64,000 bases of DNA, taken from positions 1-64,000 of the forward strand of contig JBBRPH010000019.1 in the NCBI GenBank assembly GCA_038228295.1, written 5' to 3'. Position numbers and translations under genes: made by a program. Source of the stretch: JAICKM01 sp038228295 (GTDB lineage Bacteria; Chloroflexota; Chloroflexia; QHBQ01; JAICKM01). Within the stretch, counting starts at the first letter, position 1. Each line of letters starts with the position of its first letter. The notes beneath the pieces are model-generated. The model was not told where the DNA came from. It saw only the letters and a program-made list of their open reading frames with translations, and searched no databases. This document shows positions 62,395 to 64,000 of the stretch, one piece after another.

Positions 62395-63556
62395 CGTATT
62401 ATTCGTCGGGCGTTGGTTCCCGCCGCGCGTGGGCGGCATGGAAAACTACCTCTTTGAGCTCTATCGCCGCCTGCCGCCCACCACGGTAGACTTGCTGTTG
62501 CCCGACGAGCCGGGCGCACGCATCTTTGACCGGCGGCACGATTTGCGCGTGCGGCGCGTGCGGCTGCCGCCGGGGGTCTCGATTAACCGCAAAAGCGCAC
62601 TGGGGCCGTTGCTGGTGATCGCCTGCACGCGGCTGCTGCGCGGCGGCTACAGCCAGGTGCATTGCGGCCATGTGCTGACCGGCGTGATCGGGCTGCCGGC
62701 GCGCCGGCTGTGGGGGCTACCCTATGTGGTCTACGCTTTCGGGGCCGAGATCACCGGCGGCGGCCTCGGCCCGCTCAAGCGGCTGGTGTTGCGCGGAGCC
62801 ACGCGCATCGTCAGCATCAGCCGCTACACCACGGCCCAGGTGCAAGCGCTCGGAGTCGCGCCGGAGCGCATCGTCACCATCACGCCGGGCGTAGACCTCA
62901 CCCGCTACCACCCCGACGGCGACGGCGCTGCCTTGCGCGCCCGCCTGGGCTTGACCGGCCGGCCGTTGTTGCTGACGGTGGGCCGGCTCGACCGCAGTTC
63001 GCAATACAAAGGCCACGATACGGTGATCGCGGCCTTGCCCGCCATCCGCCGCGCCGTGCCGGATGTGGTCTACCTGATCGTCGGGTCAGGCAACGATCAG
63101 CCGCGCTTGGCCGAACTGGCGGTTGCCGCCGGGGTGCGCGATGCGGTCATTTTCACCGGTTACGTGCCGTATGAAGAGCTGCCGCACTATTTCGCGGCCT
63201 GCGACCTGTTCCTGCTGCCCAACCGCGTCGATCCTTTCGGCGGCGGCGCAGCCACCGAGGGCTTCGGCATGGTCTCTATCGAAGCGGCGGCCTGCGCCCG
63301 CCCGGTGATCGCCGGGCGGCACGGCGGCAGCACCGACGCGGTGCTGGATGGACAAACCGGCCTGCTATTGGACCAACCCGACGCGGCCGGCGTGGCGGCG
63401 GCGACCCTCGCCTTGCTACGCGACCCCGAACGCGCCCGGCAGATGGGCCTAGCGGGCCGCCGGCGCGTGGAGGCCGAGTTTACCTGGGAAGGCAAAGCGC
63501 AGCAGTTAGCGCAACTAATCACGACCCTTGACCGCCGGCAGCCGCGGCCGCGATGA
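62387..63556 (+). CDS. Glycosyltransferase family 4
   Basis: A 389-residue GT-B transferase. It starts MANVLFVGRWFPPRVGGMENY with the acceptor-side Gly loop. The donor side has LLTVGRLDRSSQYKGHDTVI, where the RxxxxKG motif is extended, and ATEGFGMVSIEAAACARPVI with the EX7E-type Glu pair. It overlaps asnB by eight bases and the next gene by four (ATGA). Confidence 0.93.
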   Translation: MANVLFVGRWFPPRVGGMENYLFELYRRLPPTTVDLLLPDEPGARIFDRRHDLRVRRVRLPPGVSINRKSALGPLLVIACTRLLRGGYSQVHCGHVLTGVIGLPARRLWGLPYVVYAFGAEITGGGLGPLKRLVLRGATRIVSISRYTTAQVQALGVAPERIVTITPGVDLTRYHPDGDGAALRARLGLTGRPLLLTVGRLDRSSQYKGHDTVIAALPAIRRAVPDVVYLIVGSGNDQPRLAELAVAAGVRDAVIFTGYVPYEELPHYFAACDLFLLPNRVDPFGGGAATEGFGMVSIEAAACARPVIAGRHGGSTDAVLDGQTGLLLDQPDAAGVAAATLALLRDPERARQMGLAGRRRVEAEFTWEGKAQQLAQLITTLDRRQPRPR

Positions 63557-64000
63557 CAGCGCCCGCCGGCGGCTTGGATCTGATCTGCGTGCCTTTTCAC
63601 GACTGGCGCAAGTGCCGGCGCGAGGGTTTTCGCACGCGCGATGCCCACCTGATCCTGGCGCTGGCCCACGACCCGCGCGTGCGGCGGGTGCTGGTGGTAG
63701 ACCGCCCCATCGCGCTGCCCGAACTGGCCCGCAACCGCACGGCGCAGTGGCGCGTGGGCGGCGGGTCGCAGATCGGGTTAGGGCCGGGCGTGGCCTTGAC
63801 CCGGCTCCAGCCTAAGATTTTTGTCCTCGACATCCTAATGCCCGATACGCTGCGCGTGTTGACCCAACGGCACGGCTGGATCTGGACGGTGATGGGCCGG
63901 CCGCGCGTGGCGGCGGCCGTGCGTGCCGCGCAGCGCCGGTTGGACCTACAACGCCCAGTGTTATTGCTCTCTAGTCCGCTCTACGCGCCACTCACCCGCC
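63553..64000 (+). CDS. Glycosyltransferase-like protein, 3' end outside window
   Basis: The frame is open from the ATG at 63553 (overlapping the preceding stop as ATGA) to the last base, giving 149 codons. The sequence MTAPAGGLDLICVPFHDWRK, then LALAHDPRVRRVLVVDRPI, fits the N-terminal half of a GT-B transferase that reads a donor from a partner cell-surface cluster. The catalytic half is missing, so the family is only presumed. Confidence 0.7.
   Translation, partial: MTAPAGGLDLICVPFHDWRKCRREGFRTRDAHLILALAHDPRVRRVLVVDRPIALPELARNRTAQWRVGGGSQIGLGPGVALTRLQPKIFVLDILMPDTLRVLTQRHGWIWTVMGRPRVAAAVRAAQRRLDLQRPVLLLSSPLYAPLTR

Overview
The window is G+C-rich DNA from a bacterial chromosome, most likely a member of the Chloroflexota (class Chloroflexia or a near relative). 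That placement is inferred from three things: a secreted protein built from the 'YFPETG...SGGFxxYW' repeat that is common in that phylum, the many heptanucleotide tandem arrays next to gene ends, and the mix of housekeeping genes. It was not tested by any search. Promoters of the TTGACA-17-TATAMT type can be read directly in front of several genes.

Layout. 1-5.9 kb: housekeeping genes (3' part of an S1-domain protein, clpC, cysS). 6.0-7.8 kb: an island of visibly lower G+C holding an AAA/OLD-like ATPase overlapping a TOPRIM-like DUF4276-type protein, a candidate two-gene defence system. 7.9-21.4 kb: NUDIX and GNAT enzymes, surE, an ABC-F ATPase, coaE, dinD with three copies of a 30-bp palindrome, a phosphodiesterase, a methyltransferase, two tandem Uma2 genes, manA, an unknown protein carrying an in-frame heptamer array, a CDF metal exporter and a double-GNAT protein. 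21.4-29.5 kb: methyltransferase, large catalase, MATE exporter and a copper module (P1B ATPase with a CPD motif plus an LPXTG-anchored Met/His protein). 29.5-34.6 kb (minus strand): flavin monooxygenase-like enzyme, GT2 glycosyltransferase, divergent MreB-like protein, a Doc toxin-antitoxin pair and rmlD.

34.6-44.6 kb: exported proteins (TolB-like lipoprotein, decapeptide-repeat protein, DUF4352 protein), a GT39-type membrane enzyme, two alpha/beta hydrolases, tRNA-Arg(CCG), tRNA-Gln(UUG) and a degenerate NUDIX protein. 44.7-49.6 kb: a complete branched-chain amino-acid uptake operon (livJ-livH-livM-livG-livF) behind a near-consensus promoter. 49.7-56.9 kb: a small membrane protein with a coupled leader ORF, a zinc-ribbon protein kinase apparently read from a leaderless mRNA, an MBL hydrolase and a heterodimeric ABC exporter. 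57.0-64 kb: an exopolysaccharide operon (sugar transferase, four glycosyltransferase-type genes, asparagine synthase) behind a strong promoter and a structured leader, running off the window end.

The most unusual material is the ATPase/TOPRIM pair, the dinD palindromes, the copper ATPase with CPD where Cu(I) pumps have CPC, and the heptamer arrays that repeatedly begin at stop codons. No transposase, integrase, CRISPR array or prophage was seen.
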